A program made the position numbers and the translations under genes. From NCBI RefSeq assembly GCF_003860405.1, contig NZ_CP034170.1, positions 310,001-374,000 of the forward strand: 64,000 bases of DNA, given 5' to 3'. This document shows, piece after piece, positions 62,992 through 64,000 of the stretch (positions within the stretch are counted from its first letter, which is position 1; each line of letters begins with the position of its first letter). Below the pieces are notes generated by a model, which was not told the DNA's origin, did no database searches, and saw only the letters and a list, made by a program, of their open reading frames with translations. The DNA is from Nakamurella antarctica (lineage in GTDB: Bacteria > Actinomycetota > Actinomycetes > Mycobacteriales > Nakamurellaceae).

Positions 62992-63043
62992 CGTGCCCCA
63001 TCGGCGTGCCACATCGGCGTGCCCCATCGGCGTGCCCCATCGG
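62992..63043. repeat. 13-bp tandem repeats after tRNA-Ser
   Basis: Four 13-base units, CGTGCCCCATCGG with one C-to-A change in the second, run from 62992 to 63043. They lie just past the tRNA terminator and code for nothing obvious. Confidence 0.75.
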
Positions 63044-63137
63044 CGTATCCGCGGGGCGGGCGCAAAGACAGCCCTGGCCCGGCATGTTCGAACACGAGCC
63101 CATGCGTTAAGGCGCCGACCTTGCGAGCGGGGGGCCG

Positions 63138-63467
63138 TTATGCCTGTGGAAGTCCTTCCAGAATTTTGCTAACCCGTGTGGGTAGGTCGCCAATTACCAG
63201 CATCTGGGTGAGTCCGGTAGGTGTGACGGTGAACTTGAAAACGACCTGATGGTCGCGACGATTGCTCAGTAAGAACGCCCACACACTGATCAGCAGCATC
63301 AACATGCCATTTTCGGGACGGCGCGCCATGACGAGTTCGTCGGGCGAATCCGCGGTGATGCGATATCCGGATCTGCGCAGCGTATCCGCGACGGATGACA
63401 CGACCCATGCTCGGACGTCGGCACGCTCACGCGTGGTAGTCCACGTGAAGTTAATGGGTGCGATCAC
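63138..63467 (-). CDS. Hypothetical protein
   Basis: This is an about 109-residue protein beginning MIAPINFTWTTTRERADVRAWVVSSVADTLRRSGYRI. It has mixed alpha/beta character with a hydrophobic stretch (GMLMLLISVWAFLLSN) near the middle. No family is recognised. GTG 63467 has GGAAGGA about 9 bases upstream; the frame is open to 63521. Confidence 0.7.
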   Translation of the reverse strand: MIAPINFTWTTTRERADVRAWVVSSVADTLRRSGYRITADSPDELVMARRPENGMLMLLISVWAFLLSNRRDHQVVFKFTVTPTGLTQMLVIGDLPTRVSKILEGLPQA

Positions 63468-63567
63468 AGCAGTACATCCTTCCCCCTGGTAGTCACCCGC
63501 CAAGGCGGGCGGACCCTGCACAGTTAAGCACTACCCAGATGCTCCGCTTCTTCGAGGATGCACCAGC

Positions 63568-63609
63568 TGCGGATGGATTTTGAACCAATGCGGGTGGATT
63601 CTGAACCAA
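63568..63609. repeat. Two imperfect 21-bp direct repeats
   Basis: TGCGGATGGATTTTGAACCAA (63568) is followed directly by TGCGGGTGGATTCTGAACCAA (63589), differing at two places. They sit in a 247-base gap before the partial permease gene and have no obvious role. Confidence 0.8.
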
Positions 63610-63714
63610 GAAGTGGAGCGACTACCCGTCGCAGCATCGCGCGACAACCGAGGCATCGGTAGGCGGCGTCAAGGATCTCGGTGCTACGCAATGCCTGGAG
63701 GTTCGCGTCCTAGG

Positions 63715-64000
63715 ATGACACGCGTGACGTGGACCGAAATTGTGCTGATTTTCCTCGCTGGTATCGGCGCCGGGACCATCAACACCATCGTCGGGTCCGG
63801 CACACTCATCACCTTCCCCACCTTGCTGGCGTTTGGGCTGCCGCCGGTCACCGCAACCATGAGCAACGCGGTGGGCCTGGTTCCGGGCAATATCTCGGGC
63901 ACGTGGGGGTACCGGCGCGAGCTCGCGGGTCAGTGGCGCAGGCTCCGTTGGCAGCTTCCGGCCTCCCTACTGGGGGCGCTGCTGGGAGCATGGCTGCTGC
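63715..64000 (+). CDS. TauE/SafE family permease, N-terminal part (cut by window edge)
   Basis: The frame from ATG 63715 (GTG 63724 as alternative) runs to the edge, about 95 codons. It has LIFLAGIGAGTINTIVGSGTLITFPTLLAFGLPPVTATMSNAVGLVPG, the first two helices and Gly-rich signature of TauE/SafE (sulfite/organosulfonate exporter) permeases. The substrate is not defined. Confidence 0.9.
   Translation, partial: MTRVTWTEIVLIFLAGIGAGTINTIVGSGTLITFPTLLAFGLPPVTATMSNAVGLVPGNISGTWGYRRELAGQWRRLRWQLPASLLGALLGAWLL

Noticed and set aside
62992-63043. CRISPR-like array
   Set aside because: The units are only 13 bases and contiguous, with no spacers and no cas genes.
62753-63137. Integrated element at tRNA-Ser
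   Set aside because: No integrase, no duplicated tRNA 3' end within the window, and the low-GC genes lie on the 5' side of the tRNA.

Overview
The window comes from a high-GC actinobacterium; I cannot name the genus. The evidence is a bacterial proteasome activator ending in the residues GQYL (55107-55715), actinobacterial families such as DUF6474, DUF5926, DUF4328 and DUF1707, many GTG and TTG starts, and a pheA / phosphoglycerate mutase / zincin / serS neighbourhood that resembles mycobacteria. No phage, insertion sequence, CRISPR array or rRNA was seen. One tRNA-Ser(UGA) lies near the right end.

Layout. 0-11 kb: partial FAD dehydrogenase, cold shock protein, polar amino acid ABC transporter, AI-2E family exporter with a small acetyltransferase, SDR, a copC/ycnI/membrane copper-type group, DUF6474, and a frame-disrupted RecB-like nuclease. 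11-18 kb: proline catabolism (proline dehydrogenase and P5C dehydrogenase), MFS, aldo/keto reductase, cyclopropane fatty acid synthase. 18-29 kb: mostly housekeeping and conserved genes, including pheA, serS and two HAD/PfkB enzymes. 29-42.4 kb: a polyamine uptake and catabolism locus. A FAD oxidase, class III aminotransferase and Lrp regulator point left. PotDABC, aminobutyraldehyde dehydrogenase, a 50-residue small ORF, a second FAD oxidase and an agmatinase-saccharopine dehydrogenase-like fusion point right. 42.4-55.1 kb: a sugar/sugar-acid regulon. It has an Rbs-type ABC transporter, crotonase, MBL remnant, GH105-like hydrolase, SDR, KDG-type kinase, KDPG-type aldolase and mutarotase in one overlapping gene chain. 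A GntR regulator, CaiB-type CoA transferase and divergent galactonate dehydratase follow. 55.1-64 kb: proteasome activator, quinone oxidoreductase, Zn peptidase, TetR-MMPL pair, a lower-GC HAD/membrane-protein pair, tRNA-Ser, and a partial TauE/SafE permease.

How the genes work together. The polyamine locus could import putrescine/spermidine, convert them by oxidation or transamination to aminobutyraldehyde and then GABA, and hydrolyse agmatine or a related guanidino compound. The sugar locus could import a sugar, oxidise it to the aldonate, dehydrate it (DgoD), phosphorylate it (KDG kinase) and cleave it to pyruvate plus a triose phosphate.

A cross-cutting signal is that several genes (ycnI end, RecB-like nuclease, CPBP protease, left FAD oxidase, perhaps the potD start) are each restored by adding one base to a short homopolymer. 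All shifts have the same sign. This looks more like a base-calling or assembly bias than independent gene decay, and it should be resolved before any of these genes is called broken.
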